Source: Dichotomocladium elegans (Eukaryota; Mucoromycota; Mucoromycetes; Mucorales; Lichtheimiaceae). Taken from it: DNA of 64,000 bases. The notes beneath the pieces are model-generated. The model saw only the letters and a program-made list of their open reading frames with translations. It was not told where the DNA came from and searched no databases. Of the stretch, positions 33,921 to 48,364 are shown piece by piece. Made by a program: the position numbers and the translations under genes. The stretch covers positions 372,001 through 436,000 of the forward strand of contig JAIXMN010000008.1 of the NCBI GenBank assembly GCA_025716815.1. The letters are read 5' to 3'. Each line of letters opens with the position of its first letter. Positions within the stretch are counted from its first letter, which is position 1.

Positions 33921-36146
33921 CTAGTTTTGCCGAAGCGACCGGTATGACAGGTTTGTTGGTCGCACAAACCACGACTCAGGACGGAGAGCAAAGACGCTTT
34001 TGCTTGTGCCCCGCACAAAGCTATCATCGTCTTCCTCTTGTTCTCGTTTCCGTTTAGGAGCACCATTAACATTATCACCGGTATCAACCTCAGCAGGCTC
34101 AGGAGTAGGGATGGTAGTAGCGGCAGCGGTGGCGGTGGCGGTGGCGGTGGCGGTAGTGGTAGTGGTAGTGGTAGTAGTAATAGTGGAAGTGGCGGTAGTA
34201 ACGTCGATCGATGACGGGGCGACCGAAGCCGCTGATTCAAGATCGGTCGTAGCAGCGATAGAAGGGGCAACAATAGAAGCATCCTCGGTTTGAGTCTTGG
34301 CCGACTTTCTCATCTCATTGTCGTCCGATTCGTGTTCTCTCTTCCGCTTCAGAGAGGGATTAGCATCATCGGTATTAACTTCAAGTCTAGGAGTAGTGAT
34401 AGCAGTAGTAGAGCTAGTCGTGGAGGTGGTGGAGGTGGTAGAAGTAACGCTGGTGGAGGAGGAGGAAGCGGCGGCGATGGGTGCATCAGATTTGGCAGCA
34501 GCAGCAGCAGCGGCAGCAGCAGCGGCAGCAGCAGCAGGGACAGAGCAAGCATCATTGGCGTAAAAAAGAATATATGCCTTCTGCTCAAACGCTTCTTTGA
34601 TATTCACCCGTGATACGTCTTCATCGTCCATACGGTACCAGTTGCCATCCGAGTTCTTGATATAGGCAAAGTAGTGACCCGAATGGCAGCTGCTGCCGAT
34701 ATGAACCAGGACAGCATAAAGGTGGTACGAAGATTTGTTATTCGTGTTGGTTCTCTGCTCAGGGCTGATGAAGGGCGCCAGATCGAGGTATTCGGGGTAT
34801 TTGATAAAGCGGGTGACCTTTGTCGAGCTACCGTATCGTAAATCAAACGCGAAGCGATTCAAGTGGATGGGTAGCATCATTGGAAGCTCGTTAATCGTCA
34901 GCTGTTTTTTCGCTTTCACCTTTTGCTTGCACCTACACGTTTGAGTGGGCAGTCATTCGATACGTGTGAGGATGGGCTCTTTCTTGACTTTTTCTTTTCT
35001 AAATAACCTTACCCTGAGCAGTAGTACTTGTTATCCGGGTCATCAAACCCAATCTTTTCGACACAGAAAAAGTTCTTCAATGCGTGCTCGAGTGTGCTGG
35101 CCTCGTGGACACCAATACTCAGATTAAGTAGCGGCTCAAAGGAGTTAGACTTATATTTGCAATTGAGGCAGCGCAGTTGAGACTGTAGACGACCACCGAA
35201 AACGCTGTGCAGCATGGTCAATTGTTGGGCGTTGGCCGGAAGATCCCTGTGGATGCAATGTCAGACAATGTAATCGTGAATAAAAAAAACATTACCTACT
35301 TCATGCCATATAGCAATGCATCCTGAAGCCTCGAGAACAAGAACATGAGAAATTCATGCGCATCCTCCTGGTGCCGTGGTTTGAGTGTTTTCGAGATAGC
35401 TGTCCATAGATCGTCAGTACCCGCTATTCCTTTCCCGAAACGATCTATGCGATCGCTAGTTCATTTCACCCCCCCCTAGTCGAACGGATGCAATTACCTC
35501 TTATGTTTGATGTGAAGCTTTTTGGGAAAATGGCCGAATGCTTGCCTTTGTTTTCAAAGACTCGGTGGACATGAGACTCCATTGCGCAAAGAGCACAGAA
35601 ACCTGGAAACGAGCCTTTTTTTTTTTTACATATATCGGTTAGAACAGTGTCACCCCTCAGTTTCCCCCTAGTTTTTATCTCTTCTGTTCTTTGACACCTA
35701 CAAGAGCTTCGATGGTCTCCTGTCAAAAGGTACTGTGCAAATGGGGCGGTGTAGGTCAGGCATTGAAGAACCGAGTTCAAGAAGCAGGTATTTATGCCAT
35801 TCACCAAGCCCGGGCCCACTCGCCGGATCGTAGTCCATTTTGGTTTCAGTTGGCACCGATCGAACGGGATAAATGGAATATTGTTAGGGGTACGCTTCTG
35901 CACCTTTGCAGCAGGCTTTGGCTGGAATCGCGGGTGGTGGTGGTGGTCGTGATCATGGTGGTGGTGGTGGCGGTGGTGCTGCCACGGGCGCTGGTGCTTC
36001 TGTCGAGGTTGATCTCTGAGACTCTGGGTCATATGGCTAGAGTTGTTTGTTGCTCGGTGTGTGTATTCTTGCTTTTGTCGCTGTTGTTGCTTTGATTTAT
36101 ATTGGGAATGCCAATGATTGCGTTTGTCCGGTCTTGATCTAGCCAT
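33921..36146 (-). CDS. Ubiquitin carboxyl-terminal hydrolase (USP family, USP36/Ubp-like)
   Basis: A deubiquitinase with several exons on the minus strand. The start is ATG 36146 (MARSRPDKRNHWHSQYKS), followed by a Gln/His-rich N-terminus with a striking His/Asp run. The Cys box is PGLVNGINTCFLNSVLQCL (about 35840-35780); the residue before Asn-Thr-Cys is Ile rather than the usual Gly, which is odd. Next come CALCAMESHV and a QEDAHEFLMFLFSRLQDAL block (about 35380-35325). A block with QLRCLNCKYKSNSFEPLLNL then leads to the finger end DNKYYCSGCRCKQKVKAKKQ. The His box is SSCHSGHYFAYIKNSDGNWY with DDEDVSRV, and AYILFYAN closes the fold. The C-terminal third is low complexity: Ala, Ser, Thr and TA repeats plus two basic KRKREHE/KRKREQE stretches suggesting nuclear localisation. 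It ends TAG 33921-33923. Confidence 0.88.
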
Positions 36147-37221
36147 AGATCTTGGTAGTTTTTTTTTTTTTTCTGCAGAAAAGAAAAAAAATAAATGAAG
36201 ACTCCCCATTTGGGGGGGGGCGCGGCGGGCAGCCACTCAAAATATCGCGCGGTCTTTCGTCCCGAACAGCTGCAGTGTTTGTCACTCAGACGGCGCGCGT
36301 TTGGGCAAAATAAATAAAAAAAAAAGTACTACTGACTGCTTTGTTGCTTGTCAAGCAGGGTTCAGCTGCTGGTTGTCGACAGGAAACCAAAGACAGTGGT
36401 TTGAACGCGTTTTAGTTGGCGGCCTAAAGGGCCCGGGAAATCGTTTGGCAATGAACCAGCAGGAGTGAGCCTTTGGTTTCCACGGATATTTCCGCAGAAA
36501 CGGTTTCTAGCGGCAACGTCCTGATTTGACCTACGAATAGAGGTTCTTCAAGGAAACAAACACTGTCTCAGCGAACCGATTGGGGGATGACGAGATGGCT
36601 GATATTATCATGGAGCTACGTTCCCCACCCCCACCCCCGGGGGGGGGCGGGAGGGATCGATTGGGTGGATATCGCTCTGCTAATATACTCAGCATGCCGA
36701 GCACAGGTTCGCAGAGGCCTTGGCAAACGCTTCGACCGAACATGGGCAGGTTGTGAGGACGGAGCAGATGCTTCAAGAAGCCTTGTCTTGATACACCCAT
36801 TGATGAAAGATTGATCGTATGTGGACTTTGTCGCGGGGTATCATCGTCACCATCCACCCAGTGGGCTCTAGCTCACAGTGGTGCTTATTTAGCCACCCAT
36901 CCCGTTCGGTCATCGCCACAGCCTAGAAGTATGTGTACTGCACATAATGCAGAAATCAAAGGATATTTTCTCTCTGGAAAGAAAAAGAGAAGGACAATTT
37001 CCCGAGATGACTTGCTGAAAACCCAAAATTCCGGCGATTATCGCCGGGACAGACAGTTCTCTGCTGGCCTCCCCTTGGCTAGAAAAGCAAACGCTGACCA
37101 TCGTGTCCTGGATTATACTAGATTGAGGATATGACGAGCATCGTCTGCGTTTGACAATTCCTCCCACCCAAGTCCATGCACCCTTTATTTTATCTGAAAA
37201 ATTGATTTATCCGTATCAGCG
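36147..37221. other. Intergenic, about 1.1 kb, no supportable gene
   Basis: The USP upstream region is followed by a G/C homopolymer cluster near 36625-36655. A minus-strand open frame at 36531-36857 has no recognisable features. The 3' flank of the Rab escort gene lies at the right edge. Confidence 0.5.
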
Positions 37222-39270
37222 TTAGTCGTCGTCAACGTCTTCGCGCTCCTGAGCCGGCATAAATTGGGTATCAGCAGTGACACAGCGGGAAAAGGCGGCT
37301 ATGGCCTCTGCCGTGATTGCCTCGAAATCGAGGGAGCTATCTGGATCACTACAGGCAATAACGTTCGAGGGAAGACGCCAAGTCTGCATTTTACAGTCGA
37401 CACGCCGTGCTCGTTGCTGATAAAAGACAGACAGGCGAATACATCCATCGTTGGGTAGCAGCATGTCAATGGCCTTCTGAAGCTCATCCTGGGCATCTTC
37501 TTCTCCTTCTTTCCAGAGATACGTGACATCTAGGAATAGCAAATATGAGCATGTTCGTGCTTGATTCGTTTTTATGGCATAGAAAAGTCTTTACATTCGC
37601 CTTTCGGGCACGCCATCGTCTCGGCACTTTGATGGATGCAAAAGATTGGCTTGTTCGTGTTGCCAGCCAAACTACCTGGCGGTAGCACGCTATAGCTCAG
37701 CGTCTCTTCCTCTGAGGAGACTAAGGGCTTGTTGCTCACAACGATTGCCCTCGAAACCCATGAGCTGTAATGGCAGAATCCATTAACCAAGCTTCCCTAC
37801 TTCTTTGTCTTTCTGTTTTCTTTTTTACCCGACTATATCCTCGGTTGGTAGCCATGCTTCATCCAGATAATCAATGTTTGTCACGATCCAGTTACTTCTG
37901 AACGTCTGTCCGTCTGCAGAGGTGATGCCAGTGCACCTATCGCCCTCGACTGTGAATGCCTTCAGCGGATGATTCAGAATATAGACTCCTCCGAATACTG
38001 CACATACACTAAGCAATGGTAATTCGCAACATATGTAAGTTTCGCAGAGAACTGCATCCTATGTTCCAGTTTTCTGCTTTTACCGGCAAAATGCTTGGGC
38101 AATCTCACTCGCTCCGCCGTACAAGGGGCAGAGGTAGCCGCCTTTACTGAAACGACCCATTGATTGTATAAATGATCGGGTCTTTTCTAGACCGTCCCTA
38201 GTGGAAACTTTTCAAAAGTTGTGAAATTCATTCGGATATGTGCATGTGCGACTTACTGTCGCTTGAGTTAACCGTGGCAATCGCATAGACTACGGCCTCC
38301 TGCAGTTTGCCGGATATTTTGAATTTTTCATCCAAGAACTTGCTGTAGGGTTGATCCTCGTAGCCTGTAAAACTAAACCGCCTGAGTTATGGCTGACCCA
38401 ACACATTGGATGAGTCCGGCGAACGTTTACCTTCCAGTATCTCTGCTTTCTCATCGAAATTCACAGCAAAGGTCAAGAAACGCATCAGCTTCCGCTTGTC
38501 AATTAAACTAATCGCCTGATTGTTGAACACGTCCTCCTTTGAGCTCGGCACACGCTCAAGTGCGCCATCCCAGAACAAACAGACGTCATCAACGCCTTTG
38601 AACTCAAGATACTTTCCCACTCCACTCCTGATCAACGTTTCGACGAGCTCGCCTCGACAAGATAGCAGTTTAGGCGTCAGATCGAGATTATACGATTTGG
38701 ATCGCCTGAGTAGCTGGCTCAACATCGCCTTCGCAGCAGGATCAGCAGCAACGGCCTCGACACACCGGGCAGGTACAGACCCAAGGGCGGTTTCATCGAC
38801 AGATATCTCCTCTTCTTTCTCCGAGCCGCTCGCGCCGTGAACGCGGACTGAGACATTACGAAAATTGGCACAGTAATGTTTTGCGTAATGAATCGCATGT
38901 TCGGTATTGTTCAATGTCACGTTAGAATTGGTGTCTGGAAAAAACAGATGAAGAATATGGAGTGAGCTGGTTGGAATTAGAACCTCAAAGAATGTCTCTG
39001 ATTTAACCAGATTGATCCAATCGATTATCGAGCCAGTGGAGTAAGTCTTTGATGCTGAACACGCTCCAGTTACTGCCATAGAAATCGTTACTGTCGAGGT
39101 GGAGCACCTTCTTGCCGGCGCGTGCAAGGGCGCTAGAATAGATCGTTTCCACATTGTAGATTTTTCAATTGTTGGAGATCGCGTCGGGTTCCTTACCCTG
39201 CTGCAATCGACTCGGGAAACCCGGTACCGAGCACGATGATATCGAAGTTGGTGTCCTCGAGGATATCCAT
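37222..39270 (-). CDS. MRS6: Rab escort protein (REP/Mrs6-like)
   Basis: Presents newly made Rab GTPases to geranylgeranyl transferase II and delivers them to membranes. At least seven exons. Exon 1 (ATG 39270) gives MDILEDTNFDIIVLGTGFPE then SIAAG. The dinucleotide-fold-like start continues over an intron as ALARAGKKVLHLDSNDFYGS and SIKDLLHWLDNRLDQSG. The middle exon (38930-38430) has SYNLDLTPKLLSCRGELVET and KYLEFKGVDDVCLF, typical of the GDI/REP superfamily, with an acidic insert (SEKEEEISVDETALG). Downstream exons carry SKFLDEKFKISGKLQEAVVY, FIQSMGRFSKGGYLCPLYGG, VFGGVYILNHPLKAF and a C-terminal domain ending AQEREDVDDD at TAA 37222-37224. The insert and C-terminal extension fit REP rather than plain RabGDI. 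Exon joints in the middle are approximate. Confidence 0.9.
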
Positions 39271-39944
39271 TCTGATAAAGTGGGTTTTTTGTGAGACCAA
39301 CTCAACCTTGTCGAGTTCCTCAGGTAGGTAGGTCGGTCGGTCGGTCGGTCTTGCATGTGCGCTCTATGAAATTCAGCAGCCTACGTTTGTGTCATCATCC
39401 TTTTCTGGAAGAGCACAGAAATTGACACCTCTTTTGTCATATGGGTGTGCATGTAAGCCTTCCTGGAGGCGATGACCCGGGGCTGGAGAAGGCCCAAGTC
39501 GTACACGGTACCCGTGCTGGCGGATGCATGCAATTGTTGAAATCACAGGGGATATCACAACGGGCTTGGACGGAAGGAGACTTTTGTTCATAAAAACATA
39601 CCCAATTCCTCACGTGAGTTCAAGATTGGCTTGATGGCGGTCGATGGAAGAGGAAAGAAGGAGGGAGCGATAAGGAGATAAGAGGGGACAGGGGCCTTGC
39701 AATTAGCCACTACAATGTCGGAGGCGTGCAGCGGCAATGACACGTACTGCACAATGACCCATTGGGAGACCCAAGGTGGTGTGGATGACGTAATGATGGA
39801 GATGCGATTTGGATTTATTTCTTTTTCTTCTATAGGAGAAAAAAGGAGGAGGAGAGGGTGGGATGTATTTAAACTGATATACGGAAAATGCGAGGATATT
39901 TGTTGTTATTGCAGTTGCTTGAAATGGAGGGGGGTTTGAATGAT
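39271..39944. other. Intergenic region with a GGTC/GGTA tetranucleotide run
   Basis: Contains the 5' side of the Rab escort gene and the 3' flank of the ubiquitin-AN1 gene. A GGTAGGTAGGTCGGTCGGTC-type run lies at about 39325-39350. The short open frames are without features. Confidence 0.6.
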
Positions 39945-42331
<2,387 letters not shown>

Positions 42332-44060
42332 TCACGGGGCCTTTCTGGGCAACTGTACCGGGGGACAAAAGATGTCGTAAAGGTTTTGGTATACTCCTCG
42401 ATCATAAATATTCTCCAGCTCTTCAAGACTTTCGACCTTGTGTCGGGTACGCTGATGAGGCTTATTGATAGGGGTACGTGTACGTTTCTTAATCCCAGCT
42501 GTGGCGCGGCCGTCGCTGTCGCACTCGCTTTTGACTGTTGCCTCAGATGCCTTTTCGAGCCACAGTTCGCCTCGATCAATCGAGTCCTCCACAAGCTCCC
42601 ATTTGAACGCCTCATTCGTGGTTACTCCACGGCCGGCGAGGTAAAGCCTAAACATTTTATGTCTGTCTTAAGACCACGCTACTGATGGTGGTGGTGGTAG
42701 TGGGAAAGCTCCCTGTTTGTCTCTAGGAACTTACTGATACACTGTGAAAATAAACACTACAACCGTGACAACGCCTGCGAGAATACCAATGGCGCCAATC
42801 ACTCGATCATGATGCAGAATATGCTATGGACCATCCATGCAATTCATATGCAATGAGTCGATCTCGTTTTGATCAACGGCAGCGTGTCCTGCCCTACCCT
42901 GCCCTGCCGAAGTACAACTTACCAGCATGGCCTTAACAAAGGTAATAGGCGTCTTCTCGCCCGTGCTTCGATCCACCACATATGCCCTGTCCAAACCCCA
43001 CTCGATGATCATGCCCCGGTAGATCTGGAAGCAGAGATACGTGCCATAGGCACAAAACTGGATCAAGGTGAACAAGAAGTAAAAAAAGTATCGGTGGTTG
43101 TTGATGCCGACGCAACCATTGATCCAGAAACAATGGTGATCCAGACGTCCAATGCATGCCTTGCACATGGAGCAGTGCTTGGATCGCGCAGGTCTATCGA
43201 GCAAGGTTTTTAAGTTGGATGAATACTGTTTTGGTTGGTCGGGTCGACTATACTTTTGTAATTGACAGGTGGTGCATTTTTTGGGCTCGTAAAGGAGACC
43301 ATCATACTTGAATATGCTGAGGGAGTGCTCGAGATTATCCTGGGTGATAACGCCTGGATCAGCCGTACACACGACATAGTAGGACGCATAGAGCGATACG
43401 ATTTGGACTGGGATAATGAACCTATTATACACAATCCCGGGTGCGCGTGTGTGAGTCGAGTGGACCCCATTTCCCGTAACCGTAGCAGGTCGTCTTCTCA
43501 TTACAGATGGATACGATGCAGGTAAATACCCGGTATGTGTTGGAGTGCGTTCGCCAGGAAGAGGTAGATCGAGCCGCTCGTGAGCACCATGAAGAATATC
43601 TAGCTATAATTATCAACCAAAAAAGGCTTGACGAGCCCCATCTCCGCCTGGACCCCTCTTTACCTGAAGGAAGGGGTTGCGAGACTCGAAGCTGTACTGC
43701 CACCCTCGAACAAACCAGCTCCATACTCTGTCTCCCACCGCCCATTTAATTGCTCGACTATAATAAAACATAATCAGGAACGTGACACTCCCGGCGCCAT
43801 ATAAGTGTATCCTTACAATGTACGCTGCGGTATCTGCACCGTCAGGACACGGTTTGCCTTACCGACAATACCATTCCTGCAGGCCCAGTTTTATTGGTAG
43901 ATCCCATGCCCGAGATTTCAATCAGTTTTTTCTTTCTCCATTCATACAAGAGCAAAGACCACCTGCCTCAATTGTGGACTCTCGCCGAACAACAGAATGA
44001 ACACAACGAGCCCAAAGACGAACAGGAATAAAACGCCCACAACCAGAAGATCCTGAGATA
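42332..44060 (-). CDS. SWF1: DHHC palmitoyltransferase, Swf1-like
   Basis: A protein S-acyltransferase of internal membranes; Swf1 in yeast palmitoylates juxtamembrane cysteines of SNAREs. The N-terminal exon (about 44030-43965) is a membrane helix (LLVVGVLFLFVFGLVVFILL). Further hydrophobic exons follow, including RFIIPVQIVSLYASYYVVCT. The cysteine-rich domain runs CTTCQLQKYSRP ... ARSKHCSMCKACIGRLDHHC then FWINGCVGINNHRYF (about 43200-43085). DHHC is therefore intact, with a following helix (FFYFLFTLIQFCAYGTYLCF). A last TM exon (VIGAIGILAGVVTVVVFIFT) leads to the TTxE motif (GVTTNEAFKWE, about 42625-42595) and the C-terminal IYDRGVYQNLYDIFCP, characteristic of Swf1 proteins. Stop at 42332-42334. 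The start codon is unresolved because no ATG lies in frame in the first recognised exon. Confidence 0.87.
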
Positions 44061-44206
44061 AGAGAGGGATGACAAGAACATCTCAGAGATCATGGAGTTG
44101 GGATGGGTATCGCCTGTTTTTACCATTGCTAGAAGGGAAAGGAGATTTAAAAATAAAGGCAGGCAATGTATTACAGAACGAGAGCGAGGAATTATTTACT
44201 TTATTT

Positions 44207-46581
44207 TCAGGCACGTTGCGTTCGCCGGCCGGGCCGTGTCCGATTGACCCGAATAAGAATGTCTGCAAATTCAGATGCTTCATCCATTTCGCTATAATCA
44301 TCCTCGTCGCCCTGATGGCTCTGCGATCTCCCTAGAAAAAATAAAAGAGGGGGGACCCTTAACCTCTGATAATACTTTTTGCCTGTTGTTATGTAACTTA
44401 CGGTCTGCATTACTCCCGAAGTCTCCATCATCATGCATAACAACCAAATGCAGATTGGTTTGCGAATTCTCGGCAAGGATACCCTACATAGCACTCTGCA
44501 TCAATAGCACTTATATATATCCAGGTGTCATGGCTTTACCTTCTTGAATCGCTTTGTGTTCACTCCCCTCCCACAATCCATCTCCGATAATGGAGGTTCT
44601 GTTCGTTTAACAAGGCTCTCAGTGATTATAGTCATCCTCGGAGTCCGACCTGCTTGCTGTTTGTCTTCAACAGCATCATCCACCTGTACAGAACCAGAGG
44701 CATTCTCTTCTGTTGCTGACTCTACAGACACAGGACGATCCGCTTCTGCTGCTATCCGTACATGCATGTTGTCCTCGTCTGCAGCGTCTTCTGATGAATG
44801 TAATGCGGCGTCAGATACCGCCTCTGTTGATCGCTCTGGTTGTGGATTGGGCTGCCCAGATAGGTTTGCTGGTATAGAGTGTCGGGATGGTTCATTGATA
44901 CTATCAAAATCAAACTCGACTTCAACAGGAGCCGATGGAGTGGCCGGTTGTCCTCTCTCTGTTTCTCCATGAGGAGCGTTATCGTCATCATCGTCATCGC
45001 CCAATATGTTGTCAAAAATGCTCTCGAGGGTGTTGCGGTCTGCGCGTGCAGATGGACTTTCCACTGGCGAGGGTGGATCTCCGGCAGGGATCGGAGACAA
45101 CGATTGTGGTTGTTGTCTCTGTGTTTCTATCCCGGGAAATGAAACAGATATATTATCGTCTGAGTGCACTCGCGCCTGTGCCCATAGACCCTCCGTTGTG
45201 CATTTGACTATTGCCGTCCCAATATCCTGCCCTTCGACCCATTTGCGATTCCTGCAGAAACACATAGGCCAGGTGCTTCGAATTAACTACACGGGCATAG
45301 CAAACGATATTGCATTTTTCCTTACCGTTTCTGTAGCAGGTCTACAATCTTGCGGAAGCTCGCATTGTTCTCAAACGCAGGTGCGACTACTATTTTATTT
45401 TCGCTGGTCAAATCATCGGGCGAATAAGATGTTTTCAACGGTAACAAATTTGTTCGACCACTCGCTGCCTTGACGATGGGGTCGTAGATTTGATACTAAA
45501 TTATGCAAAAAACATGAGTTGGCCTGGTCAGACTGTCTTAATGCAATTTTTCCACCTCACCAGTTGTGCATCGAAGAATAAAAAGTCAAGATCATTGAAC
45601 AATGTCGACCTCCTCGGGTTGGGTTCACATTCTTCAGGTTGGATATCGTACCCACGTTTGATCACAGGCAGGTAGTCTCCGTTCGGCCATGTAAAGTCCT
45701 CTTCGGGGATACTGAGAATAGCATCAAACCACTTTTCGGATATAATGGGACGGGCATGTATGAGGCATAGAAAGAACTTGGCTGTGTCGTCAATCTCCTT
45801 CATATAAAGATGAGTGCAATGTTCGTCCCATTCTCTCTTCAAAAGAATGCCTAATGTAATTATAAGATGGTGGTTATATAATCATGGTCACAAGTTCGAA
45901 TTTCAGGTTTACCCAACTGAGCTGCCCGTTCAGCGATAGACGTTTTGTCGGCCATCCTCATGGAAGACAGACAAACCACAACTGGTACCCATCGAAGTCT
46001 ACAACCAAAGAAAATGAGACATAATAAGAGGTTAGTGATCTTCCGAAGGAGTCTGACTGCGGAAAACGAACTTCACAATACTGTTCATGGATCCAAAGCG
46101 AATGATGTCTCTGTCGTTCAAATAAAGCGCGTGTTCAAGCGGTTTTTCGTTGATGAACGTGCCGTATTTCGAATTCTGATCAGATAAGAGCAGTTTCGGT
46201 CGCGTATCTTTGAACTGAAATATTCACAAAACCCCAATCGAAAATTGTCAGGACTAAATCGCTTCTGTCTAGACATACGCGATCACTTACAACCGATCGA
46301 GTCGATAGACTATCGACCTTGATCACAGCATGCTTTCGGCTTACAGATTTGTCTAGAAACACAATGCTTGCATCTGTCAAAATATCCTTAAAATTAGCAA
46401 CGATCCTGGAACCTGCCATTTTTCTAAATGAACCTTTTCGGCCGATCGTATATTCTTTTCCTGGGCGTAGCAGATATCGTTTGTTGGTCTCTACATCAGG
46501 CCAGTTAGCGTTTGTTTTAGCCAGAATCCCACTTGTAAAGGGCATGTCGTTGTGCAATATACATACCATGTTGTTGCTCAT
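44207..46581 (-). CDS. NBS1: Nbs1/nibrin homolog (Mre11-Rad50-Nbs1 complex)
   Basis: A scaffold subunit of the DNA double-strand-break sensing complex that recruits Mre11 and Tel1/ATM. The start is ATG 46581 (MSNNMVCILHNDMPF). The FHA domain includes YTIGRKGSF and the phosphothreonine-binding SVSRKHAVIKVD. BRCT-type segments follow: KFFLCLIHARPIISEKWFDA with LSIPEEDFTWPNGDYLPVIK (45800-45660), and ENKIVVAPAFENNASFRKIV (about 45430-45340). The long exon 45265-44545 is acidic and disordered. It ends in NTKRFKK, directly before a GTAAAG donor; KRFKK matches the Mre11-binding motif of nibrins. Two small exons follow (GILAENSQTNLHLVVMHDDG, then SHQGDEDDYSEMDEASEFAD with ILIRV), the acidic-plus-hydrophobic C-terminus expected for Tel1 binding. 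Stop TGA 44207-44209. Confidence 0.88.
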
Positions 46582-46758
46582 TTAGCAGAGAAAGTAGCCA
46601 CATTGTTGATCTATCGATATGAAAGAGAGAGAAACCGAGGGCATGAAGACGGGGTTACTCTTCCACGAATTGATCCAAATTTGGGGATTATTAGAGTCCC
46701 ACCCTTTCCGGAACTCCGGTCTTTCTCAACTTTTTTTCTTCTTCCCTTGTTAAAAGAC
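46582..46758. promoter_or_regulatory. Bidirectional promoter between NBS1 and the XAP5 gene
   Basis: Only 177 bp separate the two divergent start codons, so the genes must share promoter sequence. It includes a pyrimidine-rich tract (TTTTTTTCTTCTTCCC) just before the XAP5 start. Confidence 0.65.
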
Positions 46759-48294
46759 ATGGATTCAAAAGCGGAAGGGCAGCGACAAGCCATGCTTGAA
46801 AAAGCTCGGCGTAAGATATATGAAGAATCAGAACGCGAGCGTCAAAAGATCGCAAAGGTTACAATCGCCTCGAGCAAAATAATGATAATTAATGCGTTCC
46901 ACACCTTGACTCACATACACATACACACCTGCATTCTTTTGATTCATCGATCTAGCAAAATGAAGTCCGTGTTGGCAGCGACAAATTTGTTGCTACGAAG
47001 ACAGACATTGAGTCTCAGCTGAAGAGCAGCACAATCGGCTTAACGGAATTGCGAGATTACAGAAAGATCAAGGAGAATCTCCAAGAACAGCAGATGCGCG
47101 AAGCTGCAAATACGGCACCGCTCAGGTAAGCTGACTTGCTTCAACTGTTACTCTGGTTCTTTCTACTGCCGCTACAAGAAAACTAATATCGGTGACACGC
47201 TTGGAAATTTCAGCGAGGAACGTAAAAAGAAACGCAAGAAGAACAAGGCGACTGTCAAGTTATCCTTTGCAACCGAAGAGGACGGTGAAGAAGAGGCCGA
47301 GGGAGCAGCAGCAGCAGCAGCAGCTGCTGCTGCTGCCGCCGAAGAAGAAGCTGTGAGAGCAAAGAAGCGTAAGATGCAAAAGGATCCGACTGTGGATACC
47401 AGCTTCTTGCCGGATCGTGAAAGAGAAGAGCTGGAACGTCTGCAGCGCGAAGAGCTACGACAGGAATGGCTCAAAATGCAGGAAATTATGAAGAGTGAGT
47501 GAGCAATGAGTATGATCCACCGGTTTATTGATGGGCTCTAGTGCTTTTGAATATTAGACGAGAAGATCAGCATCACCTATTCGTATTGGGATGGCAGCGG
47601 TCATCGTAAGACGGTCCAGGTAGGAAATCCCTCGCCCCGCACAGACTAGGTTTGATTAGCATGTCTGACGCAAATGATTTAGTGCAAGAAAGGCGATAGC
47701 ATTTCCCAGTTCTTAGATGCCTGCCGCCAACAATTTCCTCAACTACGTGGCGTAAACGTCGACAATTTATTATACGTCAAAGAAGATCTAATTATCCCAC
47801 ATGTAAGTACAAAGGTGAATTGTATTCAGGCACACGAACCTTTTTTTAATCTCCTCTCCCGTCCCCCCCACACCCGAAAGCACTATACATTTTATGACTT
47901 CATCATCAACAAGGCACGTGGCAAGTCAGGACCGCTGTTCAATTTTGATGTCCACGAAGATATTCGTCTTGTGAATGATGCAACCGTCGAAAAGGATGAG
48001 GTAGATCCAGTAACATTTTGATATACACATCCGCCCCTAACCGGAATGAACTTGCTCTGTTTATCTAATAGTCACATGCCGGAAAGGTCGTTGAGCGATC
48101 CTGGTATGAGAAGAACAAGCATATCTTTCCCGCAAGTCGATGGGAGGTATTTGATCCGGAGAAAGATGTAAGTGTAGGCGTGTTTTTTGGTGCCCGAGGG
48201 CCATAAAGAGAGTTCATCACCCCATTAATCGCATCCTCTTCAGTATGGCAAATACGCAATCAAGGATGCACGGAAGCCAAGCGCGCTGATTTAA
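46759..48294 (+). CDS. XAP5/FAM50 family protein
   Basis: Nuclear protein linked to the spliceosome and chromatin in other eukaryotes. Six or more exons. The N-terminal helix is [20 protein letters not shown] (46759-46860). The next exons give [20 protein letters not shown], a basic segment ([19 protein letters not shown]) and an acidic/alanine insert with a run of about 13 Ala (47308-47338). The conserved core begins [20 protein letters not shown] and continues [80 protein letters not shown], then [20 protein letters not shown]. The near-invariant [21 protein letters not shown] and [16 protein letters not shown] blocks make the call secure. Stop TAA 48292-48294. Confidence 0.96.
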
Positions 48295-48364
48295 TCGGCC
48301 ATGGCCCCGACTTTTTTTTTTTTTGGTTTTCCAAGTCCCCTCGTCGTTTTGCTCTTCATATATC

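Noticed and set aside
33881..34613. Several long plus-strand open frames over the USP C-terminus
   Set aside because: They are shadows of triplet-repeat coding on the minus strand (Val/Gly-rich translations of Thr/Ala codons).
42824..43501. One continuous reading through the DHHC gene exons to DEIDSLHMN...
   Set aside because: The reading beyond FVKAML passes into an intron; the following transmembrane exon and the TTxE exon require splicing.
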